Positions 1-7,410 of a DNA stretch of 39,189 nt are shown here, one piece after another; the stretch's first letter is position 1, and every line of letters begins with the position of its first letter. This stretch comes from Planctomycetota bacterium (GTDB lineage Bacteria > Planctomycetota > UBA11346): positions 1 to 39,189 of the forward strand of contig JALHRW010000022.1 of assembly GCA_022841245.1 (NCBI GenBank), written 5' to 3'. The notes below the pieces were generated by a model. It was given only the letters and a program-made list of their open reading frames with translations, searched no databases and had not been told where the DNA came from. A program made the position numbers and the translations under genes.

Positions 1-1
1 C

Positions 2-109
2 GCTGGCGCCGCTGCCGCAGCCAAGCCTGGCGATCCCAAGGCCGCCGCGGCCAAGCCGGGCGATGCCAAGGCTCCCGCCGCCGGCGCCAAGGCTCCGGCC
101 AAGAAGTAA
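2..109 (+). CDS. 3' end of an Ala/Lys/Pro-rich protein (partial)
   Basis: The window opens inside a reading frame that ends at TAA 107-109. The 35 visible residues are almost only Ala, Lys, Pro, Gly and Asp, with a repeated AAKPGD unit and a Lys-Lys end. This looks like a disordered, basic C-terminal tail such as those on some ribosomal or nucleic-acid-binding proteins of high-GC bacteria. No domain is inside the window, so the function cannot be named. The strong terminator at 133-169 shows that the transcript ends here. Confidence 0.6.
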   Translation, partial: AGAAAAAKPGDPKAAAAKPGDAKAPAAGAKAPAKK

Positions 110-132
110 GCCCGGATCATCCGGTCTTCCTC

Positions 133-169
133 GCACAACCCCCGGCTTCAGCCGGGGGTTGTGCTTTTT
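133..169 (+). terminator. Rho-independent terminator
   Basis: A perfect 14-bp stem (133-146 pairing with 151-164) has a TTCA tetraloop and is followed directly by five Ts (165-169). It ends the transcript of the Ala/Lys/Pro-rich gene. The 3' arm overlaps the first possible GTG of the next gene (161), which argues for a later start of that gene. Confidence 0.9.
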
Positions 170-193
170 CAGGACCTGGACAAGCCTGCAGCC

Positions 194-994
194 GTGTTCG
201 ACTCGCACTGCCATCTGACCCACGCCCGCTTCGCTGCCGACCGCGCCGCGGTCCTCACGCGCATGGTCGATGCCGGCGTCATCGGCTGCCTGACCATCGG
301 CACCGGGCTGGCGGACTCCACGGTCGCGGTGGCGCTGGCGCGGGCCAATCCCGGCGTCGTCTGGGCCTCGGCCGGCCTGGATCCGTTCTCCGCCCACGAG
401 GCCGGCGACGCCTTCGCTGCCCACCTCGCCGGGCTCCGCACCTTGCTGACGGACGGCGGCTTCAGCGCGCTCGGCGAATGCGGCATCGAATACCACCACG
501 CTCTGGCTTCTGACTCCGTGCAGCGTGACCAGTTCTCCGCCCAGATCGCCCTCGCGCGCGAACTCGATCTGCCGCTCATCGTCCATGCGCGCAGCGGTCC
601 ACGCGGCGGCGACGCGCATGCCGTCGCGCTGGCCCTGGTGCGCGCTCACCCGGGTGTGCGTGGCATCATCCACAGCTTCGACGGCGATGCGGCGCAGACC
701 CGCGGCTGGCTCGACGTCGGCTTCCACATCGCGCTCAACGGCATGGTGACATTCAAGGGCAACGACGCCCTACGCGCTGCCGTGCGGACCATACCGGCGG
801 ACCATCTGCTGATCGAGACCGACGCGCCCTACCTGGCGCCGGTGCCCTACCGCGGGAAGCGTTGCGAACCGGCGCATGTCGCCGCAACGGCGGCCGTCGT
901 GGCGGAACTGCGCGGCGAACGTGCCGAGGACGTCATGGCCTGGGCCGGACGCAACGCGCAGGGTTTGCTCAGGACCACCCCGAACGCGGGCTGA
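194..994 (+). CDS. TatD-family metal-dependent hydrolase (DNase)
   Basis: This is a TIM-barrel metallohydrolase of the TatD family, whose members are Mg-dependent 3'-5' exonucleases or DNases in the cytoplasm. Family signatures are all present: the N-terminal metal motif DSHCHL (H5, H7), the GECGIEY segment carrying a metal-binding Glu, VHAR and IHSF with the metal His residues, and the C-terminal IETDAPYLAP motif with the catalytic Asp. The 266-residue length is typical of the family. I chose GTG 194 because it puts the DSHCHL motif right at the N terminus as usual. An in-frame GTG at 161 would add 11 residues but lies inside the terminator stem. No clear Shine-Dalgarno site is visible for either. 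The gene is convergent with yidC. Which TatD paralogue it is cannot be told. Confidence 0.9.
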   Translation: MFDSHCHLTHARFAADRAAVLTRMVDAGVIGCLTIGTGLADSTVAVALARANPGVVWASAGLDPFSAHEAGDAFAAHLAGLRTLLTDGGFSALGECGIEYHHALASDSVQRDQFSAQIALARELDLPLIVHARSGPRGGDAHAVALALVRAHPGVRGIIHSFDGDAAQTRGWLDVGFHIALNGMVTFKGNDALRAAVRTIPADHLLIETDAPYLAPVPYRGKRCEPAHVAATAAVVAELRGERAEDVMAWAGRNAQGLLRTTPNAG

Positions 995-1027
995 AGCCCC
1001 GCTCCTTCGACTCGGCGGTCCCTCGAC

Positions 1028-2710
1028 TCAGCCCATACCGAGCTTCTTCTTGATGTACTTGATCTCGAGAGTCGAGATCACCGCCTGAATGGTGAAGTAG
1101 AGCACCAGGCCGCTGGGCATGTTGTAGAAGATGACGCCGAACAGCACCGGCATCCAGCGCATCATCTTGTACATCATCTCCTGCTGCGGATCGGCATTGG
1201 CCGGTGGCGTCATGCTGAAGCTCATCCACGCCGACACACCGATGTAGATGATCGGCAAGGGATTGAGCGATAGCACCCAGCCGCCGAGGAACGACAGCGG
1301 TATGCCGATCAGCTGGTCGGGCAGGGTCAGGTCGCTGATCCACAGGAAGCTGGTGCCGCGCAGGTCGGCGTTGTGGCTGAAGGCCTGGAACAGGGCGATG
1401 AAGATGGGCAGCTGGATGAAGATCGGCAGGCAGCCGCCGAGCGGGTTGACGCCGTGCTTCTTGAACAGCTCCATCTGCTTCTGCGCCATCATCTGCTTGT
1501 TGTTCTTGTACTGCTCCTGCAGGTACTTCAGTTCGGGCGCGACCTTCTGCATCTTCAGCATGCTCTCCTGCTGCTTGAAGGTGGTGCGGTAGAGCGCCGC
1601 CTTGATCAGGATGGTGAGCAGGATGACGGCGACGCCGTAATGCTGCACCACCACCGCCAGCAGGTCGAGCACCCAGGTCAGCGCCTTGGCCAGGATCTTG
1701 AAGAAGCGGTAGAAGCCGTCGGTGAACTCGATGACCTTCTCCGACTCCGGCACCAGTTCGAGGTGCTGCTTGGTCATGCTCGCGGCGGAGATCGCCCAGC
1801 CGCGCTGCCACGATGCGCCAGGGGCCAGTTCTGCCTTGGCGTAAGCGATGCGCAGCAGGGACTGCGGCACCTGGTCGAGGCCCATGAAGCCACGACCGAA
1901 GGCCTGCCAATCGGCCGCCGGTGCCGCAGCGGCAACCGGCGCAGCCTGAGCCATGCCGTCGAGGCCCTGCGGCTGCTCAGTGGCGGGCTTGGGCGGCGCT
2001 GATGCCTCGAGCGGGGCGATCGGCTTCCACCAGGCAGCGAAGAAGCGGCTCTTCACCCCGATGAAATCGGTCGTGCCGCCCACGCCCAGCGGGATGTCGG
2101 CGACGGCGTTGCCGACCCCGGCGATGGCCGGCATGCCGTGGTTGGTGATCGAGCCGGTGGCGCCACCGGCATGGCTGAACACCGCCTGGTAGCCGACCTC
2201 GCTCAGGGCGTAATCGCCGTGCACACCGACCACCGGGAAGACATGCAGTTCCAGCGGCAGGGTGGCGGTTCCCTGGTTGCGCACCGCCAATTGGACCCCG
2301 ATCTCCAGCGACTTGGGCGCCAGCTGGTAGGTCATGGTCCAGTCGAGGCCGTTCTCGCCGGTAAAGCCCAGCGAGACGCGGTCTGCGGCCTTGGACAGCA
2401 CCTTCCACGGCGTCGCGGTCAAGCCGCCGTTGTCGCTCCAGATCCAGTTGTGGTTGCCGCTGGCCATGAACGCCCGCAGCACCGGCAGCGGACCATCTGG
2501 CAGCGCCCCATCACGGGCATGGCGCGGCAGCACGATCGGCTTGGTGTCGAGCAGTTCGACCCGGCGGATGCTGCCGCGCAGGGTCGACACGGCCACGCGG
2601 ATCGTGCCGTTCTCGATCGCCACCTCCTCGTAGACAGGGGCAGGGGCGGAGACGGCCTCGCCGGCAGAGCAGAGGACGGCGAGGAGGAGCAGCAGCAGGG
2701 CGTGGCGCAT
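1028..2710 (-). CDS. yidC: Membrane protein insertase YidC
   Basis: YidC inserts and folds inner-membrane proteins, alone or with SecYEG. The 560-residue product has an N-terminal hydrophobic signal/anchor segment (about residues 4-21), a large periplasmic beta-rich domain as in Gram-negative YidC, and a C-terminal Oxa1-like core. The core contains the NPLGGCLPIFIQLPIF signature, a charged cytoplasmic hairpin rich in Lys and Gln, and a final segment ending in a basic tail (KYIKKKLGMG). The groove arginine of the E. coli protein (R366 in IVRGIMY) aligns with lysine here (LIKAALY), so the positive charge is kept. I chose ATG 2710 because the signal segment then begins at once; a TTG at 2743 would add 11 residues. 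Neither has a clear Shine-Dalgarno site. The gene stands alone between the convergent nuclease gene and the divergent tRNA. Confidence 0.95.
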   Translation of the reverse strand: MRHALLLLLLAVLCSAGEAVSAPAPVYEEVAIENGTIRVAVSTLRGSIRRVELLDTKPIVLPRHARDGALPDGPLPVLRAFMASGNHNWIWSDNGGLTATPWKVLSKAADRVSLGFTGENGLDWTMTYQLAPKSLEIGVQLAVRNQGTATLPLELHVFPVVGVHGDYALSEVGYQAVFSHAGGATGSITNHGMPAIAGVGNAVADIPLGVGGTTDFIGVKSRFFAAWWKPIAPLEASAPPKPATEQPQGLDGMAQAAPVAAAAPAADWQAFGRGFMGLDQVPQSLLRIAYAKAELAPGASWQRGWAISAASMTKQHLELVPESEKVIEFTDGFYRFFKILAKALTWVLDLLAVVVQHYGVAVILLTILIKAALYRTTFKQQESMLKMQKVAPELKYLQEQYKNNKQMMAQKQMELFKKHGVNPLGGCLPIFIQLPIFIALFQAFSHNADLRGTSFLWISDLTLPDQLIGIPLSFLGGWVLSLNPLPIIYIGVSAWMSFSMTPPANADPQQEMMYKMMRWMPVLFGVIFYNMPSGLVLYFTIQAVISTLEIKYIKKKLGMG

Positions 2711-2763
2711 GGGAGGGCGGGAGTGTCGGAAGCAGCCAGACAAGGCAACCCGCAGCCACCCGC

Positions 2764-2791
2764 TTGCCGGCCGCGGACTGCCCGTTAGCCT
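2764..2791 (+). promoter_or_regulatory. Candidate sigma70 promoter of the tRNA gene
   Basis: TTGCCG (2764-2769) and TAGCCT (2786-2791) are separated by 16 bp. The -10 box ends 12 bp before the mature tRNA 5' end, which suits a short tRNA leader. The match is moderate, and position supports it more than sequence does. Confidence 0.45.
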
Positions 2792-2803
2792 CCCGACCCT
2801 CCT

Positions 2804-2879
2804 GGCAGCGTAGCTCAGTGGTTAGAGCGGAGGCTTCATAAGCCTTAGGTCCTGAGTTCAACTCTCAGCGCTGCTACCA
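2804..2879 (+). tRNA. tRNA with CAU anticodon, probably elongator tRNA-Met
   Basis: A complete 76-nt cloverleaf folds with CCA encoded. The acceptor stem has 7 bp with a G1-U72 wobble pair. The D stem is GCTC/GAGC. The anticodon stem has 5 bp and its loop TTCATAA puts the anticodon CAT at 2837-2839. The variable loop has 5 nt, and the T stem CTGAG/CTCAG carries the loop TTCAACT. It is not the initiator: position 1 is G, not a mismatched C, and the anticodon stem lacks the three G-C pairs. A tRNA-Ile that is modified to lysidine also carries CAU in the gene, so elongator Met is likely but not proved. Confidence 0.9.
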
Positions 2880-2882
2880 GAC

Positions 2883-2916
2883 CCCGACCCCCGGTCCAAA
2901 GCCGGGGGTCGGGCGT
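2883..2916. terminator. Bidirectional terminator between the tRNA and nspC
   Basis: A perfect 12-bp stem pairs 2883-2894 with 2902-2913 around a 7-nt loop. It lies just after the tRNA CCA end and just before the stop codon of the convergent nspC gene at 2918. Only a short T run (2916-2918) follows on the plus strand, so termination may be partly hairpin-driven. It probably serves both genes. Confidence 0.7.
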
Positions 2917-2917
2917 T

Positions 2918-4096
2918 TCACGACAGTCGCGATTTGTAGTCCGAGTACGAAAAGCGGCGCACAATACGCAGCTCGCGGCCGTCCCAGGTCGCGATCGCAG
3001 GGTGCTTGACCCCGTTGAACATCGTCGTCTTGACCATCGTGTAGTGCGCCATGTCGGCGAAGACCAGGCGCTGGCCGGGGACGAGCGGCGCGCTGAACGA
3101 CCAGTCGCCCATGACGTCGCCGGCCAGGCAGGTCGGGCCGCCGAGGCGGTAGGTGTGCGGGGTCGCCCCAGCATCGCCGGCACCGTGGATGGTCGGCCGG
3201 TAGGGCATCTCCAGCGTGTCGGGCATGTGCGCGGTCGCCGAGATGTCGAGGATCGCGATCGGCATGCCGTTGCGGACGATGTCCATCACCGTGCCGACCA
3301 GCACGCCGGTGCCGAGCGCGACCGCCTCGCCCGGCTCCATGTAGACCGTGAGGTGCGGGTGGCGGGCGCGGAAATCACGGACCAGCGCGATCAGGCCATC
3401 GATGTCGTAGCCTGGCTTGGTGATGTGGTGGCCACCGCCGAAATTGATCCACTTCAGCTTCGGGAACCAGTCGCCGAAGCGGTCCTCGACATGCGACAGC
3501 ACGCGCTCCAGCACGTCCGCCCCCTGCTCGCACATGACGTGGAAGTGCAGGCCGTCGACGCCGGCCGGCAGGTCGGCGCCGATCTCGTCGCGCCGGCAGC
3601 CCAGGCGGCTGCCCAGGGCGCAGGGGTTGTACAGCTCGACCTCGACCTCGGAGTACTGCGGGTTGACCCGCAGGCCGACCTCGATGTGGCGCTTGGCGGC
3701 ACGCACCGCCGGCAGGTGCCGGGCCAGCTGGCCAGGCGAATTGAACACGATGTGGTCGGAGAACTGCAGGCTCTCCTGCAGGTCGAGTTCGCTGAAGGCC
3801 GGCGCGTAGGTGTGCACCTCCTTGCCGAACTCCTCGCGTGCCAGCTGCGCCTCGATCGGACCGGAGGCGGCGCAGCCATCGAGATGCGGCTTCAGCGTGG
3901 CGAAGGCGCCCCACATCGAGAAGCCCTTGAGCGCCGCCAGGATGCGGCAGCCCGCCTCCTGCCGCACCCGCGCCATCAGGCGGGCGTTGCGCTCCAGCAG
4001 GCGCAGGTCGACGACGAAGCATGGACTCGGAACAGTGGCCCAGTCGAGGTCTGTGATGGGGGTTTCAGGAATTGGATCCATGGCGACCGTCCGCAT
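2918..4096 (-). CDS. nspC: Carboxynorspermidine/carboxyspermidine decarboxylase NspC
   Basis: This is a PLP-dependent decarboxylase of the alanine-racemase-fold group that removes CO2 from carboxyspermidine (or carboxynorspermidine) to give spermidine (or norspermidine). The 392-residue length fits the family. Recognisable parts are the PSPCFVVDL start of the barrel domain, the PLP lysine in LAALKGFS (K57), HFHVMCEQ, the INFGGGHHITKPGYD glycine loop, the EPGEA motif and the C-terminal GPTCLAGDVMGDW segment, whose Cys is the conserved catalytic one of the family. It is the last gene of the leftward speA-dehydrogenase-nspC set, 62 bp after the dehydrogenase gene. That gap holds four CCCCGGA heptamers. 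ATG 4096 is taken; ATG 4081 is equally possible, and neither has a good Shine-Dalgarno site. Confidence 0.93.
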   Translation of the reverse strand: MRTVAMDPIPETPITDLDWATVPSPCFVVDLRLLERNARLMARVRQEAGCRILAALKGFSMWGAFATLKPHLDGCAASGPIEAQLAREEFGKEVHTYAPAFSELDLQESLQFSDHIVFNSPGQLARHLPAVRAAKRHIEVGLRVNPQYSEVEVELYNPCALGSRLGCRRDEIGADLPAGVDGLHFHVMCEQGADVLERVLSHVEDRFGDWFPKLKWINFGGGHHITKPGYDIDGLIALVRDFRARHPHLTVYMEPGEAVALGTGVLVGTVMDIVRNGMPIAILDISATAHMPDTLEMPYRPTIHGAGDAGATPHTYRLGGPTCLAGDVMGDWSFSAPLVPGQRLVFADMAHYTMVKTTMFNGVKHPAIATWDGRELRIVRRFSYSDYKSRLS

Positions 4097-4118
4097 TTCT
4101 ATGGCAACTGGCTACCAA

Positions 4119-4146
4119 CCCCGGACCCCGGACCCCGGACCCCGGA
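4119..4146. repeat. Four tandem CCCCGGA heptamers between two polyamine genes
   Basis: Four exact, uninterrupted copies of the 7-mer CCCCGGA (4119-4125, 4126-4132, 4133-4139, 4140-4146) are followed by CGGT. The array begins 12 nt downstream of the dehydrogenase stop codon in the direction of transcription and ends 22 nt before the nspC start. The 11-mer CCCCGGACGGT (4140-4150) recurs exactly at 26818-26828 in another operon gap. Confidence 0.9.
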
Positions 4147-4158
4147 CGGTGGCAATGG

Positions 4159-5364
4159 TCAGATCGGCAATGCCTGCGTCGGCGCGGTCTCGACCCACGG
4201 CAGGCCGTGGCCGCCGATGTCCTTCATGAACGGATCGGGATCGAACTGCTCGACGTTCCACACGCCGGGGCGCTTCCACTGGTTGGTCAGCAGCAGCTTG
4301 GCGCCGAGCATCGCCGGCACGCCAGTGGTGTAGGAGATCGCCTGGGCTCGGACCTCCTTGTAGCAGGCGGCGTGGTCGCAGACGTTGTAGATGTAGTAGC
4401 GCTTGAACTTGCCGTCCTTCTTGCCCTCGATCCAGCAGCCGATGTTGGTCTTGCCGCTGTAGTTCTCGCCCAGGGACTCGGGCTTGGGCAGCACCGCCTT
4501 GAGGAACTGCAGCGGCACGATCTCGCGGCCTTCGTACATGATCGGCTTGATCGAGGTCATGCCGACGTTCTGCAGCACCTCGAGGTGGGTCAGGTAGGGC
4601 TTGCCGAAGGTCATCCAGAAGCGGATGCGCTGCAGGCCCTTGAGGTTCTTGACCAGCGATTCCAGCTCTTCGTGGTACATCAGGTACATGTCCTTCACGC
4701 CGCACTCGGCGAAGTCGAAGGGCGTGTTGACGGTCAACGGATCGGTCTCGATCCACTTGCCGTTTTCCCAGTATTTGCCGCGCTGAGTGATCTCGCGGAT
4801 ATTGATCTCAGGGTTGAAGTTGGTCGCGAAGGCCTTGCCGTGGCTGCCGGCGTTGCAGTCCATGATGTCGACGGTGTGGATCTCGTCGAAATGGTGCTTG
4901 GCGGCGTAGGCGCAGTAGATGTTGCTCTGGCCCGGGTCGAAGCCGCAGCCGAGGATCGCGGTCAAGCCGGCCTTCTCGAACTTCTTCTTATACGCCCACT
5001 GCCACTTGTACTCGAACTTGGCCTTGTTGAGCGGCTCGTAGTTGGCGGTGTCGAGGTAGTGCGTGCCGGTGGCGAGGCAGGCCTCCATGATCGCCAGGTC
5101 CTGGTACGGCAGGGCGACGTTGATCACCAGCTCGGGCTTGAAGGCCTTGATCAGCTTGATCGTCTTCTTGGGATCGTCGGCATCGACCTCGGCGGTGGCG
5201 ATGCGCCGTTTCGCCAGCTGCTTCACGTCCTTGGCGATCTTGTCGCACCTCGCCTTGGTGCGCGAGGCCAGCATGATGTCCGAGAAGACCTCGGGGACCT
5301 GGGCGCACTTGTGGGTGACGACGCTGCCGACACCGCCGGCACCGATGATGAGGACACGGGACAT
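4159..5364 (-). CDS. Carboxynorspermidine/carboxyspermidine dehydrogenase (synthase)
   Basis: The product is a saccharopine-dehydrogenase-like enzyme that reductively condenses aspartate beta-semialdehyde with putrescine (or diaminopropane) to carboxyspermidine (or carboxynorspermidine) using NADPH. The 401-residue protein starts with a Rossmann fingerprint (VLIIGAGGVGS, residues 4-14) followed by SRT at the cofactor-binding edge. It also has NVALPYQD, the YLDTANYE motif and GCGFDPGQSN, all typical of this branch of the saccharopine dehydrogenase family. A clear Shine-Dalgarno AGGAG lies 7 nt before ATG (complement of 5371-5375). It sits 43 bp after speA and before nspC, and its position between the putrescine-forming and decarboxylating enzymes supports the assignment over lysine metabolism. 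Whether the substrate is putrescine or diaminopropane is not visible; the neighbouring putrescine pathway favours spermidine synthesis. Confidence 0.92.
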   Translation of the reverse strand: MSRVLIIGAGGVGSVVTHKCAQVPEVFSDIMLASRTKARCDKIAKDVKQLAKRRIATAEVDADDPKKTIKLIKAFKPELVINVALPYQDLAIMEACLATGTHYLDTANYEPLNKAKFEYKWQWAYKKKFEKAGLTAILGCGFDPGQSNIYCAYAAKHHFDEIHTVDIMDCNAGSHGKAFATNFNPEINIREITQRGKYWENGKWIETDPLTVNTPFDFAECGVKDMYLMYHEELESLVKNLKGLQRIRFWMTFGKPYLTHLEVLQNVGMTSIKPIMYEGREIVPLQFLKAVLPKPESLGENYSGKTNIGCWIEGKKDGKFKRYYIYNVCDHAACYKEVRAQAISYTTGVPAMLGAKLLLTNQWKRPGVWNVEQFDPDPFMKDIGGHGLPWVETAPTQALPI

Positions 5365-5407
5365 GGATGGCTCCTGACAGGATGATGCGGTCGTTCGCGC
5401 TCCGCGC

Positions 5408-7327
5408 TCACGACTCGAAGTAGGTATAGCCCTGGATGCCGGCGGCGTAGTTCTCGACGATCTCGCGCCGTTCCGTCGGCGAGAGCTTGCCCTCGCGCAC
5501 GGCGCGCTCGGCGCGGTCGCGGAACATGGCGACGAGGTCCTTGGGGTCGTACTCGACGTAGCCGAGGACGTCGGCCACCGAGTCGCCCTTCACCTCGCTG
5601 GTGAAGTCGATGCGGCCGTCGGCGTCGAGCTTGACCGAGACGATGTTGGTGTCGCCGAACAGGTTGTGCAGGTCGCCCAGGGTCTCCTGGTAGGCGCCGA
5701 CCAGGAACACGCCGCAGACGTAGTCTTCGCCGGCGCGCACCTCATGCAGCGGCAGCGTCTTCTTGACGTCGTGCAGGTCGATGAAGTTGTCGATCTTGCC
5801 GTCGCAGTCGCAGGTGATGTCGCTGAAGCTGCCCTGGCGGTTCGGCCGCTCGCCGAGGCGGTGGATCGGCATGATCGGGAAGAGCTGGCCGATCGCCCAC
5901 GAGTCGGGCAGCGACTGGAACACCGAGAAGTTGCCGTAGTAGATGTCGCAGAGCGCCTCCTGCAGGTCCTTGAGGTCCTCGGGGACGATCTTCAGCCCAT
6001 CGCACTCGCGCAGGATCTTGCCGACCACACGCCAGAACAGGTTCTCGCCCAGCGCGCGCTGGCGCAGGGTCACGCCGCTGTGCAGGAAGGCGGTGCGGAT
6101 CTCGTCGCGGTGGTAGACCGCGTCGTTGAAGCACTCCTGCAGGTTCTTGGCCGAGACCGTGCGGTGGATGTCGAACAACTCGCGCAGCGAGGCGTGGGCC
6201 TCCTTGGCCGGCTCCTCGGCGCTCTCCTCACCGGGCTCGAAGCGCGAGGCCTCGAGCACGTTGAAGATCAGCACCGAGGAATAGCTGACCAGGAAGCGGC
6301 CCGACTCCGAGATGATGTTCGGATGCGGCAGGCTCTCCTTGTCGCAGGAGGCCATGATCGTCTCGATCACGTCGGAGCAGTACTCCTTGATGTCGTAGTT
6401 GCGACTGCCGGGGAAGTTGGTCTTCGAACCGTCGTAGTCGACCGCGAGGCCGCCACCGATATCGAAGATGCCCATCGCCGCGCCTTCCTTGACCAGATCG
6501 CAGTACACCCGCACCGCCTCCTGGGCCGCGGTGCGCACCGCCCCGATGTTGGGGATCTGGCTGCCGAGGTGGTAGTGGACCATCTGCAGGCAATCGAGCA
6601 TCCCCTTGGCGCGCAGGATATCGACGACGCGGATGACGTCGGCCATGGTCAGGCCGAAGGTCGAGCGGTCGCCGCTGCTCTCGGTCCACTTGCCCGGCAC
6701 CTTCGACGACAGCTTGAGCCGCAGGCCGAGGCGCGGCTTGACCCCGAGCTTGGCGGCGCGCTCGAGCACCAGCTCCAGCTCGGAGACCATCTCCAACACG
6801 ATCAGGGTCTGCGCCCCCATCTTCAGGCTGGACAGGGCCAGGTCGATGAACTCGGCGTCCTTGTAGCCGTTGCAGACGATGTAGGCCTCGGGGTCCTGCA
6901 TGTAGGCCAGGGCGATGAGCAGTTCAGCCTTGCTGCCGGCCTCGAGACCGTGGTGGTAGCGCTTGCCGAACTGGGCGATCTCCTCGACCACCTGCTGCTG
7001 CTGGTTGACCTTGATCGGGTAGACGCCGCGGTAGACGCCCTTGTAGCCGGCCTGCTGGATGGCCTCGCCAAAACCCTCGTTGATGCGCTGGATGGTGCGG
7101 TCGAGGATGTCGCGGAAGCGCAGCAGCACGGGCATGCCCATGCCGCGCTCCTTGATCCCGGCGACCACCTCCATCAGCGAGACATCGACGGTCTGGCCGC
7201 CGTTCTGCAGCTTGACCACCACCTCTCCGGCGGTGTTGACGTCGAAGAATCCGGCGCCCCAGGCGCGGACGTTGTAGAGTTCGGCCGACTGCTGGACGTT
7301 CCAGCGATCAAGGGTCTCAGGCTTCAT
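5408..7327 (-). CDS. speA: Biosynthetic arginine decarboxylase SpeA
   Basis: SpeA converts arginine to agmatine with PLP, the first step of putrescine synthesis. The 639-residue length fits the biosynthetic, alanine-racemase-fold type rather than the inducible acid-resistance type. The PLP lysine lies in YPIKVNQQQQ (K106), and the family motifs GLEAGSKAELL, MVHYHLGSQI, DIGGGLAVDYDGS, SESGR and CDCDGKI are present. I chose ATG 7327 because MKPETLDRW is a plausible N terminus and a GGGAG Shine-Dalgarno lies 8-9 nt upstream. The open frame extends 39 codons further upstream into the divergent region without a better start. It heads the leftward polyamine genes and is divergent from aguA, which encodes the next enzyme. 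Confidence 0.95.
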   Translation of the reverse strand: MKPETLDRWNVQQSAELYNVRAWGAGFFDVNTAGEVVVKLQNGGQTVDVSLMEVVAGIKERGMGMPVLLRFRDILDRTIQRINEGFGEAIQQAGYKGVYRGVYPIKVNQQQQVVEEIAQFGKRYHHGLEAGSKAELLIALAYMQDPEAYIVCNGYKDAEFIDLALSSLKMGAQTLIVLEMVSELELVLERAAKLGVKPRLGLRLKLSSKVPGKWTESSGDRSTFGLTMADVIRVVDILRAKGMLDCLQMVHYHLGSQIPNIGAVRTAAQEAVRVYCDLVKEGAAMGIFDIGGGLAVDYDGSKTNFPGSRNYDIKEYCSDVIETIMASCDKESLPHPNIISESGRFLVSYSSVLIFNVLEASRFEPGEESAEEPAKEAHASLRELFDIHRTVSAKNLQECFNDAVYHRDEIRTAFLHSGVTLRQRALGENLFWRVVGKILRECDGLKIVPEDLKDLQEALCDIYYGNFSVFQSLPDSWAIGQLFPIMPIHRLGERPNRQGSFSDITCDCDGKIDNFIDLHDVKKTLPLHEVRAGEDYVCGVFLVGAYQETLGDLHNLFGDTNIVSVKLDADGRIDFTSEVKGDSVADVLGYVEYDPKDLVAMFRDRAERAVREGKLSPTERREIVENYAAGIQGYTYFES

Positions 7328-7373
7328 CAGATCTTCTCCCGGACTGCCGCAGTCGAGTCTGCGTATGGATGGA

Positions 7374-7393
7374 GGTGCGCTGTGGCGCGCACC
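7374..7393. promoter_or_regulatory. Inverted repeat in the speA/aguA divergent region
   Basis: A perfect 7-bp inverted repeat, GGTGCGC (7374-7380) and GCGCACC (7387-7393), has a 6-nt spacer. It lies within the only 83 bp shared by the two divergent polyamine transcripts. It could be an operator for a dimeric repressor or an RNA hairpin in the aguA leader. No convincing -35/-10 pair was found on either strand. Confidence 0.35.
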
Positions 7394-7410
7394 GTATAGC
7401 TTCCTTCGCC

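Noticed and set aside
161-193. Eleven-residue longer start (GTG 161) for the TatD-family protein
   Set aside because: It lies in the 3' arm of the strong terminator of the previous gene and would put atypical residues before the conserved DSHCHL motif.
2804-2879. Initiator tRNA-fMet
   Set aside because: There is no C1-A72 mismatch and the anticodon stem lacks the three consecutive G-C pairs.
4119-4146. CRISPR-like array
   Set aside because: Units are 7 bp and contiguous with no spacers, and no cas gene is present.
4072-5385. Long plus-strand open frame opposite the carboxyspermidine dehydrogenase gene
   Set aside because: Its translation is a repetitive Leu/Val/Asp/Gly string typical of an antisense shadow. 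The minus-strand frame is a recognisable enzyme.
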